This document shows, one piece after another, positions 50,759-61,296 of a DNA stretch of 64,000 nucleotides. Location: contig NZ_LGEN01000012.1 in the NCBI RefSeq assembly GCF_001507855.1, positions 26,089 to 90,088 of the forward strand, read 5' to 3'. Each line of letters opens with the position of its first letter. Within the stretch, counting starts at the first letter, position 1. This DNA is from Halomonas sp. 54_146. GTDB lineage: Bacteria; Pseudomonadota; Gammaproteobacteria; Pseudomonadales; Halomonadaceae. Made by a program: the position numbers and the translations under genes. The notes beneath the pieces were generated by a model that saw only the letters and a list, made by a program, of their open reading frames with translations, was not told where the DNA came from and did no database searches.

Positions 50759-51979
50759 TTACAAACCGGCGGCCTTACGCAGCGCATCGGCTTTATCAAT
50801 CTTTTCCCAGGGAAACGCGGTAAAGGTTTCGGTATGCCTTTTTCCTTTATCGTCGCTCCAGGTGTAGCTGTGCTCAAACGGCTCGCGGCCAAAGTGGCCA
50901 TAAGCGGCGGTGAGCTGATACATCGGGTGCAGCAGATCGAGCATTTTGGTGATCGCATAGGGGCGCAGGTCAAAGTGCTCGCGCACCAGCGCAACGATCT
51001 TGGCATCGTCAATCTTGCCGGTGCCGAAAGTGTCGACCGACACGGACGTCGGTTCCGCCACGCCAATGGCGTAAGAGACCTGAATCTCGCACTTGTCTGC
51101 CAGGCCTGATGCCACCACGTTCTTAGCCACGTAGCGGCCCGCATAAGCGGCGCTACGGTCAACTTTAGACGGGTCTTTGCCCGAGAACGCACCGCCGCCG
51201 TGGCGCGCCATGCCGCCATAGGTGTCGACGATGATCTTACGGCCAGTAAGCCCGCAGTCACCTACCGGGCCACCAATAACGAATTTGCCGGTCGGGTTGA
51301 TATGGTACTGAGTATTCTCGTCTAACCATTCAGCGGGGATCACTTGCTCAATGATCTCGCGCTTGATCATTTTACGCAGCTCATCCTGGTTGATTTCTGG
51401 ATTATGCTGGGTAGACAACACAATGGCATCAACACCACAGGGCTGGCCTTGGGCGTTATAACGAATAGTGACCTGGCTTTTAGCATCCGGGCGCAGCCAC
51501 GGCAGCAGCCCATTTTTACGCAGTTCGGCCTGACGCTCGACTAAACGGTGGGAGTAGTGGATCGGCGCCGGCATAAATGAATCAGTTTCATTAGTGGCGT
51601 AGCCAAACATCAAGCCCTGATCACCAGCGCCCTGATCTTCCGGCTTGCTGCGGTCAACGCCCTGAGCGATATCGACACTCTGCTTTCCGATCAGGTTAAC
51701 CACGCCGCAGGTCGCGCCGTCAAAACCGACATCAGATGAATTATAGCCAATGCTGATAATCACATCGCGCACTAAGGCTTCTAAATCGACCCATGCCGAC
51801 GTGGTGATTTCACCCGCAATAATAGCGACACCCGTTTTTACCATGGTTTCACAGGCGACACGCGCCTGTTTATCACGGGCAATAATGGCATCTAGCACGG
51901 CGTCAGAAATCTGATCGGCAATCTTATCAGGATGACCTTCTGAGACGGACTCGGAGGTAAACAGGGAATATTCGCTCAT
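50759..51979 (-). CDS. metK: S-adenosylmethionine synthetase
   Basis: 406 aa. Makes S-adenosylmethionine from methionine and ATP in the cytoplasm. Complete, with [20 protein letters not shown] at the N terminus, the signature [12 protein letters not shown], and [20 protein letters not shown]. First host gene after the ICE; minus strand, divergent from tkt. The 254-bp gap to tkt holds both promoters; no riboswitch is evident. Confidence 0.98.
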   Translation of the reverse strand: MSEYSLFTSESVSEGHPDKIADQISDAVLDAIIARDKQARVACETMVKTGVAIIAGEITTSAWVDLEALVRDVIISIGYNSSDVGFDGATCGVVNLIGKQSVDIAQGVDRSKPEDQGAGDQGLMFGYATNETDSFMPAPIHYSHRLVERQAELRKNGLLPWLRPDAKSQVTIRYNAQGQPCGVDAIVLSTQHNPEINQDELRKMIKREIIEQVIPAEWLDENTQYHINPTGKFVIGGPVGDCGLTGRKIIVDTYGGMARHGGGAFSGKDPSKVDRSAAYAGRYVAKNVVASGLADKCEIQVSYAIGVAEPTSVSVDTFGTGKIDDAKIVALVREHFDLRPYAITKMLDLLHPMYQLTAAYGHFGREPFEHSYTWSDDKGKRHTETFTAFPWEKIDKADALRKAAGL

Positions 51980-52200
51980 CGCGCACTCGACCCTCTGTAT
52001 GATGGCTGCCTATGGTCAACAGCATCAGCAGGAAATCATGGCAGGTGAACCCTGCCCGTATTAGAGAGCGGCAGCGCCGCCTCGGGTGGCAGAGTCTACA
52101 CGCTGTCGGCGATGCTTCCCAGAACGTGTACCCCATAATTTACCGCTATCACTGCCGCTGCATTTGCCGCCACATAGGAAGTCAGCGACAATAGCGCCTT

Positions 52201-52206
52201 TATAAT
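52201..52206 (+). promoter_or_regulatory. Possible -10 element of tkt
   Basis: TATAAT 28 bp before the tkt ATG, with GAGGAG between them as ribosome-binding site. No clear -35 hexamer stands at 17 bp, so the call is tentative. Confidence 0.35.
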
Positions 52207-52233
52207 CTCTGTTTTCAGGCGAGGAGCACCCCC

Positions 52234-54249
52234 ATGCCGTCCCGTTTTGAGCTAGCCAATGCCATTCGCGCCCTTTCCATGGATGCCGTTCAGAAAGCCA
52301 AGTCAGGCCATCCTGGCGCCCCCATGGGCATGGCTGATATTGCCGAAGTGCTATGGAATGACTACCTCAAGCACAATCCCGAAGACCCTAAATGGGCTGA
52401 TCGTGACCGCTTTGTGCTCTCCAATGGCCACGGCTCCATGCTGCTTTACTCGCTGCTGCACTTAAGCGGCTACGAGCTTAGCCTGGAACAGCTGCAGAAT
52501 TTCCGTCAGCTGCATTCACCTACCGCCGGCCACCCCGAGTTTGGCTACGCGCCGGGCATTGAAACCACCACCGGTCCGCTCGGCCAGGGCTTTGCCAACG
52601 CGGTAGGCTTTGCGATTGCCGAAAAAACCTTGGCGGCGCAGTTCAACCGTCCTGGTCACACCATTGTTGACCACCACACCTGGTGCTTCTTGGGCGATGG
52701 CTGCTTGATGGAAGGTATCTCCCATGAAGCAGCTTCCCTGGCGGGCACCCAGCAGCTAGGCAAGCTGATTGCGCTCTACGACGATAACGGCATCTCTATT
52801 GATGGCGAGGTTGAAGGCTGGTTTACCGACGACACCGCCAAGCGCTTTGAAGCCTACGGCTGGCACGTGGTGCCGAACGTGGATGGCCACAAACCTGAAG
52901 AGATCAAAGCCGCTATTGAACTGGCCAAGAGCCATGACGATAAGCCGAGCCTGATTATCTGCAAAACCATTATCGGTTTTGGTGCCCCTAATAAGCAGGG
53001 CAAAGAGGACGCACACGGTGCGCCGCTCGGCGATGAAGAAGTGGCGCTGGCACGCACACAGCTAAACTGGCCACACGCGCCGTTTCATATTCCTGAGCCG
53101 ATTTACTCTGGCTGGGATGCCCGCGCGGAAGGTAAAACCCGCCAGCAGGAGTGGGACGCACGCTTTGCCCGCTACGCTGAAGCCTTCCCCACCGAGGCAC
53201 GGGAATTTAAGCGCCGCATGAAGCGCCAGCTGCCCACCGAGCTTGCCACCGAAGCGCTAATCGAACAGGCCCAAGAGCGCGGCGAAACCATCGCCTCGCG
53301 TAAAGCCTCGCTTGAAGCGCTGAATGTGATTGGCCCGCAAATGCCTGAGCTGCTGGGCGGCAGCGCTGATCTCGCGCCTTCTAACCTAACGTTCTGGAAA
53401 GGTGCCAAGGCGATCACCCCGGAAGACGCCAGCGGCAACTACCTACACTACGGTGTGCGTGAGTTTGGCATGGGGGCGATCATGAACGGGATTGCGCTAC
53501 ACGGCGGCCTGGTTCCTTACGGTGCCACCTTCCTGATCTTCATGGAGTACATGCGTAATTCAATTCGCATGGCGGCGTTGATGGGCCAGCAGGTGATTTA
53601 CGTGTTTACCCATGACTCCATTGGCCTGGGTGAAGATGGACCCACTCACCAGCCCATTGAGCAGCTCACCAGCCTGCGCACCACGCCTAACTTAAACACC
53701 TGGCGCCCCTGTGATGCGGTGGAAACGGCAGCCTCTTGGGATGCCGCGCTAAAACGCCACTCTGGCCCGACGGCGCTGGTGCTTTCCCGCCAAAACCTGC
53801 CCCATCAGCAGCGCACTAAAGCGCAGCTAGCGGCGATTCAGCGCGGGGCGTATGTACTGAAAGACAGCGAGGGCAAGCCTGAGCTGATTCTGATTGCCAC
53901 CGGTTCAGAAGTTGCGTTGGCGATGGACGCCGCCGCCGAACTTGAGCAACAGGGCAAAGCGGTTCGCGTTGTTTCTATGCCGTCGGCCTACCGCTTCAAC
54001 GGCCAAGACGCAGATTACCGTGAAAGCGTGCTGCCTAAAGCGGTCACCAAACGTATCGCTATCGAAGCCGCCCACGCTGACTACTGGTACAAATATGTGG
54101 GTCTGGAAGGCCGCGTGATCGGCATGACGACCTACGGGGAGTCAGCCCCGGCGGGTGATTTGTTCAAACACTTCGGCTTTACCGTCGACAATGTGGTCAA
54201 GCAAGCCAACGAACTGTTCAACGAACCACTCAACGAACGACTCGGCTAA
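52234..54249 (+). CDS. tkt: Transketolase
   Basis: 671 aa, full length. Thiamine-diphosphate enzyme that moves two-carbon units between sugar phosphates in the pentose phosphate pathway. Visible: [20 protein letters not shown], ThDP site [18 protein letters not shown] with [10 protein letters not shown], and the pyrimidine domain ([20 protein letters not shown]). Clustered with epd, pgk and fba, all on the plus strand; lrgAB lies between. Confidence 0.98.
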   Translation: MPSRFELANAIRALSMDAVQKAKSGHPGAPMGMADIAEVLWNDYLKHNPEDPKWADRDRFVLSNGHGSMLLYSLLHLSGYELSLEQLQNFRQLHSPTAGHPEFGYAPGIETTTGPLGQGFANAVGFAIAEKTLAAQFNRPGHTIVDHHTWCFLGDGCLMEGISHEAASLAGTQQLGKLIALYDDNGISIDGEVEGWFTDDTAKRFEAYGWHVVPNVDGHKPEEIKAAIELAKSHDDKPSLIICKTIIGFGAPNKQGKEDAHGAPLGDEEVALARTQLNWPHAPFHIPEPIYSGWDARAEGKTRQQEWDARFARYAEAFPTEAREFKRRMKRQLPTELATEALIEQAQERGETIASRKASLEALNVIGPQMPELLGGSADLAPSNLTFWKGAKAITPEDASGNYLHYGVREFGMGAIMNGIALHGGLVPYGATFLIFMEYMRNSIRMAALMGQQVIYVFTHDSIGLGEDGPTHQPIEQLTSLRTTPNLNTWRPCDAVETAASWDAALKRHSGPTALVLSRQNLPHQQRTKAQLAAIQRGAYVLKDSEGKPELILIATGSEVALAMDAAAELEQQGKAVRVVSMPSAYRFNGQDADYRESVLPKAVTKRIAIEAAHADYWYKYVGLEGRVIGMTTYGESAPAGDLFKHFGFTVDNVVKQANELFNEPLNERLG

Positions 54250-54252
54250 GCC

Positions 54253-54606
54253 ATGCCGGTACTCAGTGGCTTTCTATGGCTAGTTAGCTACTGGCTGATC
54301 GGTGAAGGGGTGGTTTACTTCACCGGTCTGCCAATATCTTCTGGCGTCATTGGTATGCTGTTGCTGTGTATAACGCTCGCCGTGCGTGGGCGCGTTCCTG
54401 ACAACATTGCCGCCGCCGCCCAGCCGCTCATTGCGCTACTCGCCATGCTGATTATGCCCGGCGTGGTCGGTGTATTTTTCATTCTTGGTGAGCTAGCCGG
54501 GCAGTGGGTCGTTATTCTTATCGCGTTAGTGGTGGGCACGTTACTTAGCGTGTTTACCACGCTCTGGTTGCTCAAACGTCTTATCGGGCAGTCACATGCC
54601 AACTAA
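54253..54606 (+). CDS. CidA/LrgA-family membrane protein
   Basis: 117 aa with four hydrophobic segments (about 5-25, 30-46, 56-80 and 85-108) and the family motif SSGVIGMLLL with IMPGVVGVFF. Holin-like or transport-related inner-membrane protein acting with LrgB, whose gene overlaps by 11 bp. Begins 3 bp after tkt, so it may be read from the tkt transcript. Confidence 0.9.
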   Translation: MPVLSGFLWLVSYWLIGEGVVYFTGLPISSGVIGMLLLCITLAVRGRVPDNIAAAAQPLIALLAMLIMPGVVGVFFILGELAGQWVVILIALVVGTLLSVFTTLWLLKRLIGQSHAN

Positions 54607-55312
54607 TTCTTTGCTAACGATGTTAACCACCACCCCGCTGTTTGCGGTGGGGTTAACGCTTGCCGCTTACCTGATGGGCAGCACGATTTTTCAGCGTTTA
54701 AAACGCCCTTCGTGGCTACCGGCTATTTTAATCGCTGCATTGGTACTGGCCGCGGCATTGGCAGTGATTGGCTTGCCCTATGCCACTTACCAACAGGGGG
54801 CAACATGGCTGACCATACTGCTAGGGCCCGCCACGGTGGCGCTGGGTATGCCGCTTTATCAGCAGCTGCCGCGCATTGTTGAATTGTGGCGTCCTCTGGC
54901 GATCTGTTTGCCTATCGCCGCGACACTGGCGGCTTTCTATGCGCTGGCGATTGCCTGGTTGCTGGGTAGCTCCGATACGATACTCGCGTCGATTGCCGCT
55001 AAATCGGTCACCGCGCCCATCGCTATCGGTATTACCGAGCAGCTTGGCGGCACGGTTGCTTTGCTGCTAGGCGCGCTTTTGGTCACTGGCGTCATCACCA
55101 TTCCCTGTGTCAGCTTCGCCGCGCGTTGGCTGAAGATCGACGATGAACGCTTAATTGGCTTCACCCTGGGTCTCAACGCCCATGCGATTGGAACCGTGCG
55201 CGCGTTTGAGATTAGCCCCACGGCGGGTGCTTTCGCTTCACTGGGCATGAGCCTTACGGGCATCTTCACCGCGTTACTGCTGCCGCTCGCCTGGCGGCTG
55301 CTCGGTATGTAG
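54596..55312 (+). CDS. LrgB-family membrane protein
   Basis: 238 aa, polytopic. Carries the LrgB signature (LLPRSVTAPIAIGITEQLGG-like KSVTAPIAIGITEQLGGTVA) and GLNAHAIGTVRAFEISPTAG near the C terminus. Pairs with the LrgA-like protein. LrgAB/CidAB-type proteins have been linked to autolysis control and to pyruvate or glycolate export; here the glycolytic neighbours favour a metabolite role, by inference only. Confidence 0.92.
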   Translation: MPTNSLLTMLTTTPLFAVGLTLAAYLMGSTIFQRLKRPSWLPAILIAALVLAAALAVIGLPYATYQQGATWLTILLGPATVALGMPLYQQLPRIVELWRPLAICLPIAATLAAFYALAIAWLLGSSDTILASIAAKSVTAPIAIGITEQLGGTVALLLGALLVTGVITIPCVSFAARWLKIDDERLIGFTLGLNAHAIGTVRAFEISPTAGAFASLGMSLTGIFTALLLPLAWRLLGM

Positions 55313-55424
55313 CTGAGTGGGTAGGTAGCGAATGAGCATGTAGCTGATAAGCGCAGCCGTTATAAGCGCACCGCGTTTAAGCGGCTATTTCGATCACTTT
55401 TTCACCTTTAAGAGCCACCCTTGC

Positions 55425-56462
55425 ATGGCTAATTCCGCTTCTACATATCGCATCGCCATTAACGGTTACGGACGCATTGGCCAATGCGTGCTGCGAGCGC
55501 TGGTCGAGCGGCATCACCCAGAGCTTGAAGTGGTCGCTATTAATGAGCTGTCTGACCTTGCGACCATCACCTATTTAACCCGTTACGACACGACCCATGG
55601 CCGTTTTCCCGGTGACGTTGACAACGATGGCCAGCACCTCATCATCAACGGCCAGCGGATTCAGGTGCTATGCGAAAAAGATCCGCGCCAGCTGCCCTGG
55701 GAAGCACTCGATGTGGACCTGGTACTGGAGTGCTCGGGAAGCTTTAAAGATCGCGCTACCGCCGAGCAGCACTTAGCCGCCGGGGCGAAACGGCTGTTAT
55801 TTTCCCAGCCTGCGGAAAATGATGTCGACGCGACTATCGTGTGGGGCATCAATGAAGGCGAGCTGGCGCTTTCCCAGCGGATTCTCTCTGCTGCCTCGTG
55901 CACCACTAACTGTCTAGTGCCACTGTTAACCATTTTGGATGAAGCGCTTGGCCTTGAGCACGGCGTGACCACGACCATCCACTCGGCGATGAACGACCAG
56001 CCGGTGATTGATGCCTACCATCAAACCGATCTACGTCTTACCCGCTCCGCGATGCAGTCTATTGTGCCGGTGGACACCGGCTTGGCATTGGGCATTAGCC
56101 GCTTAATGCCTAATCTCGCGGGTCGTTTTGAGTGCTTACATGTGCGCGTGCCGACCATTAATGTCTCTGCAATGGACGTGGCACTCACCATCAACCGCGA
56201 CACCCATCGCGATGAAGTCAATGCGCTGCTTCTATCCGCCAGTCAGCAACGCTTAAAAGGGGTACTTGGCTATACTGAAGCGCCCATGGCATCGATTGAT
56301 TTTAATCACGACCCTCGCTCCGGCATCGTGGATGCCACGCAAACCCGGGTGGCCGGCAAGCGCCTAATCAAGCTGCTGTGCTGGTTCGACAACGAGTGGG
56401 GGTTCGCTAATCGTATGCTCGACATTAGCCAGCGTTTGGCACGGCTGTCGGCAGAAACGTAA
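55425..56462 (+). CDS. epd: Erythrose-4-phosphate dehydrogenase (GAPDH family)
   Basis: 345 aa. NAD-binding [16 protein letters not shown], catalytic Cys in [14 protein letters not shown], and [20 protein letters not shown], the Epd-like form of the segment that differs from ordinary GapA. Epd oxidises erythrose-4-phosphate toward pyridoxal phosphate synthesis. The order epd-pgk-fba is widespread in gammaproteobacteria. A GapB-like glycolytic role cannot be fully excluded. Confidence 0.9.
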   Translation: MANSASTYRIAINGYGRIGQCVLRALVERHHPELEVVAINELSDLATITYLTRYDTTHGRFPGDVDNDGQHLIINGQRIQVLCEKDPRQLPWEALDVDLVLECSGSFKDRATAEQHLAAGAKRLLFSQPAENDVDATIVWGINEGELALSQRILSAASCTTNCLVPLLTILDEALGLEHGVTTTIHSAMNDQPVIDAYHQTDLRLTRSAMQSIVPVDTGLALGISRLMPNLAGRFECLHVRVPTINVSAMDVALTINRDTHRDEVNALLLSASQQRLKGVLGYTEAPMASIDFNHDPRSGIVDATQTRVAGKRLIKLLCWFDNEWGFANRMLDISQRLARLSAET

Positions 56463-56509
56463 CCGGTTTACCTTTCGTTCAACGGCATAAACACGAGGAA
56501 ACTGCTCAC

Positions 56510-57679
56510 ATGAATGTGAAAAAAATGACTGACCTTCCCTTGGAAGGACAACGCGTGCTGATCCGTGAAGACTTGAATGTACCCATCAAACATGGCCGTG
56601 TTTCAAGCGATGCTCGCCTGCGGGCAGCACTGCCCACTATTCAAGCGGCCATGAACGCTGGGGCGAAAGTGATACTGATGAGCCACTTGGGACGCCCCAC
56701 CAAAGGCGAACCTGCCGAGGAGTTTTCCCTTGCGCCCGTGGCTGAACACCTGGGTGAACTGCTAGGCCGCCCTGTACCGCTGATCAAAGCGTATCTCGGT
56801 GAGTCTTTTGAGGTCGCTAACGGCGACGTGGTGCTGCTTGAAAACGTGCGTTTCAACAGCGGCGAGAAAAAAGATGATGAACAGCTGGCGAAACAATACG
56901 CGGCGCTGTGCGATATCTTTGTGATGGACGCTTTTGGCACCGCCCACCGCGCCCAAGCTTCTACCCATGGCGTGGCGCGCTTTGCCCCCACCGCCTGCGC
57001 AGGCCCTTTGCTTGCCCAAGAGCTCGACGCGTTAGAAAAAGCACTGGCGAATCCAGCACGCCCAATGGCCGCTATCGTCGGTGGTTCAAAGGTGTCTACC
57101 AAGCTCGACGTGCTCACCGCGCTGGCTGATAAGTGCGATCAGTTAATCGTCGGCGGGGGTATCGCCAACACCTTTATTGCCGCTGCGGGCTACAATGTTG
57201 GTAAGTCACTCTATGAAGCCGAGCTGGTTGGCCAAGCCAAAGCGCTGATGGAAAAGGTGTCAATTCCGCTACCTACTGACGTTGTGGTTGCCACCGAGTT
57301 TTCTGAATCGGCCACCGCCGTTGTCAAACCGGTCGATCAGGTGGCTGACAATGAAATGATTTTAGATATCGGCCCAGATACCGCCGCTCATTTGGCGAGC
57401 TTGCTCAAAGAGGCCGGCACTATTTTGTGGAACGGCCCTGTTGGGGTGTTTGAAATAGACCAATTTGGTCAAGGCACCCAGGTGATCGCCCAGGCAATTG
57501 CTGACAGCGCGGGTTTCTCTATCGCCGGTGGCGGGGATACGTTGGCGGCTATTGATAAATATGCCATTGCTGATCACGTTTCCTACATTTCAACCGGAGG
57601 CGGTGCTTTCCTTGAGTATGTCGAAGGCAAACAGCTGCCGGCCGTCGCGGCGCTCGAAGCCGCCGCCAAACGCGGTTAA
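56510..57679 (+). CDS. pgk: Phosphoglycerate kinase
   Basis: 389 aa, normal for the bacterial enzyme. Interconverts 1,3-bisphosphoglycerate and 3-phosphoglycerate with ATP. Substrate region [20 protein letters not shown], hinge [20 protein letters not shown] and the nucleotide site [10 protein letters not shown]... to [14 protein letters not shown] are present. 47 bp after epd. Confidence 0.98.
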   Translation: MNVKKMTDLPLEGQRVLIREDLNVPIKHGRVSSDARLRAALPTIQAAMNAGAKVILMSHLGRPTKGEPAEEFSLAPVAEHLGELLGRPVPLIKAYLGESFEVANGDVVLLENVRFNSGEKKDDEQLAKQYAALCDIFVMDAFGTAHRAQASTHGVARFAPTACAGPLLAQELDALEKALANPARPMAAIVGGSKVSTKLDVLTALADKCDQLIVGGGIANTFIAAAGYNVGKSLYEAELVGQAKALMEKVSIPLPTDVVVATEFSESATAVVKPVDQVADNEMILDIGPDTAAHLASLLKEAGTILWNGPVGVFEIDQFGQGTQVIAQAIADSAGFSIAGGGDTLAAIDKYAIADHVSYISTGGGAFLEYVEGKQLPAVAALEAAAKRG

Positions 57680-57741
57680 CATTGCACGACTTGAACCTGC
57701 GCTTACTAAAACCGTTCGCGCCGCCAACTTGTTCTTACAGT

Positions 57742-57798
57742 CTGTTTTTTACACCCTGTTTTTTTACAACCTGACTTTTACAACCCGATTTTTACAAC
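57742..57798 (+). repeat. Tandem degenerate 14-15 bp repeats between pgk and fba
   Basis: Four units of the form CTGTTTTTTACAAC at 57742-57755, 57756-57770, 57771-57784 and 57785-57798, with a possible fifth, weaker unit before them. They end 17 bp before the fba ATG and cover the fba ribosome-binding region upstream. T-rich on the plus strand. Confidence 0.75.
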
Positions 57799-57815
57799 AT
57801 AGATAAGGTGATTTC

Positions 57816-58880
57816 ATGGCTCTGATCAGCATGCGCCAGATGCTCGACCACGCCGCCGAGTATGGCTACGGCATTCCGGCTTTCAACGTCAATAACCTTG
57901 AGCAGATGCGCGCCATTATGGAAGCCGCGGATGCCACTGATTCTCCCGTCATCGTGCAGGCTTCTGCGGGCGCTCGTAAATATGCCGGCGCTCCGTTCTT
58001 GCGCCACTTGATTTTAGCGGCCGTCGAAGAGTTTCCGCATATTCCGGTGGTGATGCACCAGGATCATGGCACTAGCCCGGCGGTTTGCCAGCGCTCTATC
58101 CAGCTTGGTTTCTCTTCCGTCATGATGGATGGCTCCCTGGGTGAAGACGGCAAAACCCCCATGGACTACGACTATAACGTGGCGGTTACCCGCCGCACGG
58201 TAGAGATGGCCCACGCTTGTGGCGTTTCCGTTGAAGGCGAGCTGGGGTGCTTAGGCAGCCTGGAAACCGGTATGGCGGGTGAAGAAGACGGCATTGGCGC
58301 TGAAGGCAAGCTGGATATGGAGCAGCTGCTAACCGACCCTGAAGAAGCCGCTGAGTTTGTTAAAGCGACCCACGTAGACGCACTGGCGATTGCCATCGGC
58401 ACCAGCCACGGCGCTTACAAATTCACCAAACCACCCACCGGTGATACGCTTTCTATTAAGCGTATCAAAGAGATCCACGCGCGGATTCCCGACACCCACC
58501 TGGTGATGCACGGTTCCTCCTCGGTGCCGCAAGAGTGGCTGAAAGTCATTAACCAGTACGGCGGCCAGATCCCGGAAACATACGGTGTTCCAGTGGAAGA
58601 AATCGTCGAAGGTATTAAACATGGTGTTCGCAAGGTCAACATCGATACCGACCTGCGTTTAGCGTCCACCGGTGCGGTGCGTCGCTTTATGGCGGAAAAT
58701 CCTGCTGAGTTTGATCCGCGTAAGTTCCTTAAAGAAACCGTGACGGCGATGCGCGACTTATGTATCGCCCGCTACGAAGCGTTCGGCGCTGCAGGCAATG
58801 CTAGCAAGATCAAGCCGATTAATTTAGAAGAAATGTTCCTACGCTATGAGCGCGGCGAACTGGCTCCCAAGGTCAAGTAA
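57816..58880 (+). CDS. fba: Class II fructose-bisphosphate aldolase (Calvin-cycle subtype)
   Basis: 354 aa. Zn-dependent aldolase: [55 protein letters not shown] and the GTSHGAYKF and HGSSSVP zinc/phosphate sites. The sequence type is the long class II form (Calvin-cycle subtype, CbbA-like) used in glycolysis/gluconeogenesis too. Follows pgk with the repeat array between; a strong terminator follows. Confidence 0.96.
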   Translation: MALISMRQMLDHAAEYGYGIPAFNVNNLEQMRAIMEAADATDSPVIVQASAGARKYAGAPFLRHLILAAVEEFPHIPVVMHQDHGTSPAVCQRSIQLGFSSVMMDGSLGEDGKTPMDYDYNVAVTRRTVEMAHACGVSVEGELGCLGSLETGMAGEEDGIGAEGKLDMEQLLTDPEEAAEFVKATHVDALAIAIGTSHGAYKFTKPPTGDTLSIKRIKEIHARIPDTHLVMHGSSSVPQEWLKVINQYGGQIPETYGVPVEEIVEGIKHGVRKVNIDTDLRLASTGAVRRFMAENPAEFDPRKFLKETVTAMRDLCIARYEAFGAAGNASKIKPINLEEMFLRYERGELAPKVK

Positions 58881-58941
58881 ACCGGTACGTGGCACTGCCT
58901 ATAGGTGCTGTTTATCGGTACTGACAATGGGTACTATTTAT

Positions 58942-58970
58942 AAAAGACGACCAACCGGTCGTCTTTTTTT
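58942..58970 (+). terminator. Intrinsic terminator of fba
   Basis: AAAAGACGACC-AACC-GGTCGTCTTTTTTT: 7-bp GC-containing stem extended by A/T pairs and followed by seven T. 60 bp after the fba stop. Confidence 0.9.
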
Positions 58971-59096
58971 CCCTCAGAACCTATTATGATCAATAAAATA
59001 GATATTGCATTGCAGCATTGGTACGCTAAGACTAATGGCGAATTCACGCGGGTTCGTGTTCCAACGATTCGTTTTCCAACATAGAGGTAAACATTT

Positions 59097-59447
59097 ATGA
59101 AACACTCATCAACGCTGCCACTTATGCCTCCTACCCCGCTGGCGATGTTCGATATTTGGAAGGCTGGTCAAATGGCATTTGAGCTATGGTCCACCTCCTT
59201 ATCCACTATCACTTTGCGCAATCATTTATGGCAAACACAGCCTTTTTTCAGCCCGAAAATGATGAAAGAAAATCAGCGCATGGTCACCGAAAAGCTCGAG
59301 GCCAGCATGGAAGCCGGCCTCGAAATGCAAAAAATGCTGTTTAATTCCATGAATGGCCAGGTAGCCCCCTGGTGGATCACCAGCCAGCGCGCGATGAAGC
59401 CTTACCATCAACGCAGTAGTGCTAACTCACGCCGGCTCGCCAAATAG
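59097..59447 (+). CDS. Small helical protein, possibly phasin-like
   Basis: 116 aa. AGAGGT lies before the ATG. Helical, Met/Gln/Lys-rich, with amphipathic segments (AMFDIWKAGQMAFELWSTSL, MMKENQRMVTEKLEASMEAG). The start pattern recalls phasin-type granule-associated proteins, and halomonads store polyhydroxyalkanoate, but no defining motif is present. Convergent with the acidic-protein gene 17 bp away. Confidence 0.55.
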   Translation: MKHSSTLPLMPPTPLAMFDIWKAGQMAFELWSTSLSTITLRNHLWQTQPFFSPKMMKENQRMVTEKLEASMEAGLEMQKMLFNSMNGQVAPWWITSQRAMKPYHQRSSANSRRLAK

Positions 59448-59464
59448 CGCTTCAGGCATTGGCG

Positions 59465-59875
59465 TTATTCGCTATCGTCAGTGCCATCATTGTCAGCGTT
59501 TTCGCTATTCTCTTCTTCGCTGCTGTGGATGGCGTCTTCAGGGCTACCGGTTCCGCCTGTGCCAGCCTCGGGGCTTCGCTCTTCGCTGGGGCCAGGTTCT
59601 AGCTCTACGTCATCCTCGCCTTCACGCGCGGCTTCGCCTTCACCGTTATTCTCTTCCTGCTCTTCTTCGTGACTGCTTGCCTGATTGTCAGAAGCAGCTG
59701 ATTCACTTGAAGAAGCTTCCTCTTCATCGCGCTTTACCGATCCTGCTTTAATGCCGTACTCTTTTTCTAGTGCTGCATCATCCAGAGGCTCGTGATTATC
59801 AGCCACCACATAGCTCGTGGTCGTTAGCAACGCCGCGCTGAGCACAAAAGGTAGAATCCAGGGGGTGTATCGCAT
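59465..59875 (-). CDS. Highly acidic exported protein of unknown function
   Basis: 136 aa. Signal peptide (MRYTPWILPFVLSAALLTTT, cleavage near VVADN) then a low-complexity region very rich in Glu, Asp, Ser and Gly. No domain. Extreme acidity suits a secreted or periplasmic protein of a halophile. The opposite strand also has an open frame here, explained by the Ser/Glu codon bias. Confidence 0.65.
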   Translation of the reverse strand: MRYTPWILPFVLSAALLTTTSYVVADNHEPLDDAALEKEYGIKAGSVKRDEEEASSSESAASDNQASSHEEEQEENNGEGEAAREGEDDVELEPGPSEERSPEAGTGGTGSPEDAIHSSEEENSENADNDGTDDSE

Positions 59876-59924
59876 GGTGCGATCTCCATATTGTGATTAT
59901 GACAGGATAGTATATCCCTACTCT

Positions 59925-59959
59925 CTTTTCGGCGTAGCTTGCTTTTCGGCGTAGCTTGC
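59925..59959. repeat. 17-bp tandem duplication
   Basis: CTTTTCGGCGTAGCTTGC occurs at 59925-59942 and 59942-59959, sharing one base. It lies in the 289-bp gap between the acidic-protein gene and the HAD gene, which otherwise shows no gene. Likely a recent slippage event. Confidence 0.85.
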
Positions 59960-60164
59960 CCGCTTTTAACATTAGTGGAAGCTGAAAAACATTCATCAAT
60001 AGCCACCAAAATGAGCCTAACTGTTTAAGCTGGCTCACCAGTATCGTGCAAGCAAGCAAAAAATAACAAAACAGTGTTCACAAAAGGGGAAAAATCCCGT
60101 TCAATAGCGGTATGGTTGGCTTTAATTAACACTGGCAGCGCGTTAGCCGCTGCAAGGAACCGCA

Positions 60165-60863
60165 ATGCCGCTCCCACTTTTGCTGTTTGACTGTGATGGC
60201 ACACTGGTCGATAGCGAGCCGCTTTTGGCTGAAGAAATGGCCGCAGGCCTTAATGCCGTAGGGTTGCCTTTTGCATCTACTGATTATTTAGGCGAGTTTC
60301 GTGGCGCGCGCTTTCGGCGCATCGTTGCAGAACTGCAGCAGCGGCATGGTGAGGTGGACCCTGAAAAGCTTGATAGCATGGAAGTTACCATGCGAGCTAA
60401 TTTAGCCACGCGACTTGCTCAGGAGCTAACGGCGATACCCGGCGCTCATGAAGCATTGGATATACTGACGGCTTACCCAAGCGCCGTGGTCTCCAATGGC
60501 CCTGAACGCAAAATTCAGACGGCTTTAGCCGCCACGGGGCTCAGCGACTATTTTGGCAAGCGTTTATTCAGTGGTTATACCGCTAATTGCTGGAAGCCCG
60601 AACCTTGTTTACATTTACACGCAGCAAGTATCATGGGCTACTTGGCGAGTGACTGTATTGCCATTGATGATGCCTTAGTGGGTGTTCGCGCGGCGCTACA
60701 AGCTGGCATGATGGTTATCCACTTGAACCGTTTTCCGGATGCCGAAACCACGCCTGAAAACGCGATTATGATCACTAATATGTATCAGTTACCCGCGGTA
60801 GTAGAACGACTCACCCGTGAATATTGGCGAACACCTGTGCCTCAACACTCAGCAGGAGGATGA
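60165..60863 (+). CDS. HAD-family phosphatase (YieH/phosphoglycolate-phosphatase-like)
   Basis: 232 aa. Haloacid dehalogenase fold: motif I FDCDGTLVDSE (catalytic Asp), a helical cap (about 20-85), motif II VVSNGPE, motif III Lys in CWKPEPCL and motif IV IDDALVGVRAAL. Closest in layout to YieH (6-phosphogluconate phosphatase) and Gph. Substrate not decided by sequence. yciH follows after 1 bp. Confidence 0.88.
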   Translation: MPLPLLLFDCDGTLVDSEPLLAEEMAAGLNAVGLPFASTDYLGEFRGARFRRIVAELQQRHGEVDPEKLDSMEVTMRANLATRLAQELTAIPGAHEALDILTAYPSAVVSNGPERKIQTALAATGLSDYFGKRLFSGYTANCWKPEPCLHLHAASIMGYLASDCIAIDDALVGVRAALQAGMMVIHLNRFPDAETTPENAIMITNMYQLPAVVERLTREYWRTPVPQHSAGG

Positions 60864-60864
60864 A

Positions 60865-61239
60865 ATGGCTTCTTTGCGTGACCAACTGGGGGGGCTTGTT
60901 TACTCCACAGAACACGGCAAAACCTGCCCCACTTGCCGGGAAGCGCTGGATACTTGCCGCTGTGATGAAGTTGGCGAGCAGGCGCGGCTGGCGGCACTTG
61001 ACGGTGTGGTACGCATTCGACGTGAAACCAGCGGCCGAAAAGGCAAAGGCGTTACTACCGTTAGCGGCATTCCACTGCCTAGTGATGAGCTTAAAACGCT
61101 GGCAAAATCGCTAAAAAAGCGCTGTGGAACGGGCGGCGCTGTTAAAGAGGGTATCATTGAAATTCAAGGCGATCATCGGGATACCCTACGCCAGGAATTA
61201 AGTGCTCTTGGCTACCAGGTCAAACTCGCTGGAGGCTAA
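60865..61239 (+). CDS. yciH: YciH, SUI1/eIF1-like protein
   Basis: 124 aa from the ATG at 60865, with AGGAGGA just upstream. N-terminal CPTCREALDTCRC looks like a small metal-binding knuckle; the SUI1/eIF1 fold follows (VRIRRETSGRKGKGVTTVSG, RCGTGGAVKEGIIEIQGDHR). YciH modulates translation initiation fidelity. Confidence 0.94.
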   Translation: MASLRDQLGGLVYSTEHGKTCPTCREALDTCRCDEVGEQARLAALDGVVRIRRETSGRKGKGVTTVSGIPLPSDELKTLAKSLKKRCGTGGAVKEGIIEIQGDHRDTLRQELSALGYQVKLAGG

Positions 61240-61296
61240 AGGCTTCTACATCATCATGACTTATCACTGGATAAGTCGCTAGAGCAAGGCACTGTA

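Noticed and set aside
51980..52233. SAM or SAH riboswitch before metK
   Set aside because: No conserved riboswitch core or suitable terminator/anti-terminator hairpins visible; region looks like a plain divergent promoter.
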